Assembly: GCF_000003815.2 (NCBI RefSeq)
Contig: NC_049997.1
Span: 8,908,476-8,970,475 of the forward strand
Direction: 5' to 3'
DNA from: Branchiostoma floridae
Taxonomy: Eukaryota; Chordata; Leptocardii; Amphioxiformes; Branchiostomatidae
DNA: 62,000 nucleotides
Shown here: in pieces, positions 61,972-62,000 of the stretch
How the letters are laid out: every line of letters starts with the position of its first letter
How positions within the stretch are numbered: the stretch's first letter is position 1
Made by a program: the position numbers and the translations under genes
Notes under the pieces: generated by a model
What the model saw: the letters and a program-made list of their open reading frames with translations, nothing else
Told to the model about the DNA's origin: nothing
The model's database searches: none

Positions 61972-62000
61972 GGTGGGCTCCCACTGCACTCGCGTCACGC
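61972..62000 (+). mobile_element. Probable start of another TTAA-flanked MITE, cut by window end
   Basis: TTAA (61968-61971) is followed by GGTGG and then GCTCCCACTGCACTCGC. The first five bases and the CACTGCACT phrase agree with the family at 12537-12751, but the rest diverges. The remainder lies outside the window. Confidence 0.5.

Overview
The window reads as non-coding, repeat-rich animal nuclear DNA. It is AT-leaning, has no dense operon-like coding, and carries introns-or-intergenic sequence with microsatellites, tRNA-derived SINEs, non-LTR retrotransposons and many short inverted-repeat DNA transposons (MITEs). The SINE and MITE style looks most like a lancelet (Branchiostoma), but that is inference; no host gene is recognised that would prove it. 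A run of exactly 100 N (38402-38501) marks an assembly gap.

The only unambiguous protein-coding gene is a 1001-codon open reading frame at 51264-54269 (+). It encodes an apurinic endonuclease plus reverse transcriptase of the RTE clade of LINEs. Its catalytic motifs are all present and no stop or frameshift interrupts it. A (TAAG)n tail starts at its stop codon, and a YY1-type motif lies at 50707-50717 beside a possible target-site duplication, so the element may be full length (about 50686-54280).

Layout: 1-5 kb holds a decayed LINE 3' end, half a MITE, and GT and CA microsatellites. 6.4-7.1 kb is a two-unit tandem duplication. 12.5-17.1 kb holds a TTAA-flanked MITE, a ~160-bp tandem array, a possible pseudogene, a small MITE and a minisatellite. 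18.4 kb has a tRNA-derived SINE (minus). 22 kb has a second TTAA MITE inside a 47-bp duplication. 25.4-27.7 kb is a cluster of tandem duplications and GGTCC-rich palindromes. 29-29.8 kb has a SINE remnant, a retroposon tail and a near-perfect palindrome. 31 and 33 kb are polypyrimidine tracts. 36-38.7 kb holds two tandem arrays and two further MITEs, one of them nested in an array unit. 45.7 and 50 kb hold more MITEs, 50.7-54.3 kb the RTE element, and 55-62 kb three more TTAA-type MITE copies (one cut by the window end), another MITE and a possible terminal exon on the minus strand.

The most interesting unexplained structure is a shared interior core of about 50-90 bp (consensus around ACGTAAAAGTATGACT, GACAACAAAATACAC, AAACGTAA, AATTCGTT). 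It occurs in four TTAA-flanked MITEs and also in two MITEs with quite different termini (37093-37328 and 45741-45941). Ends have apparently been exchanged around a conserved middle. A second strong observation is a natural insertion experiment: a MITE sits in the third unit of a tandem array whose other units preserve the empty site, which shows a 3-bp TTA duplication directly.
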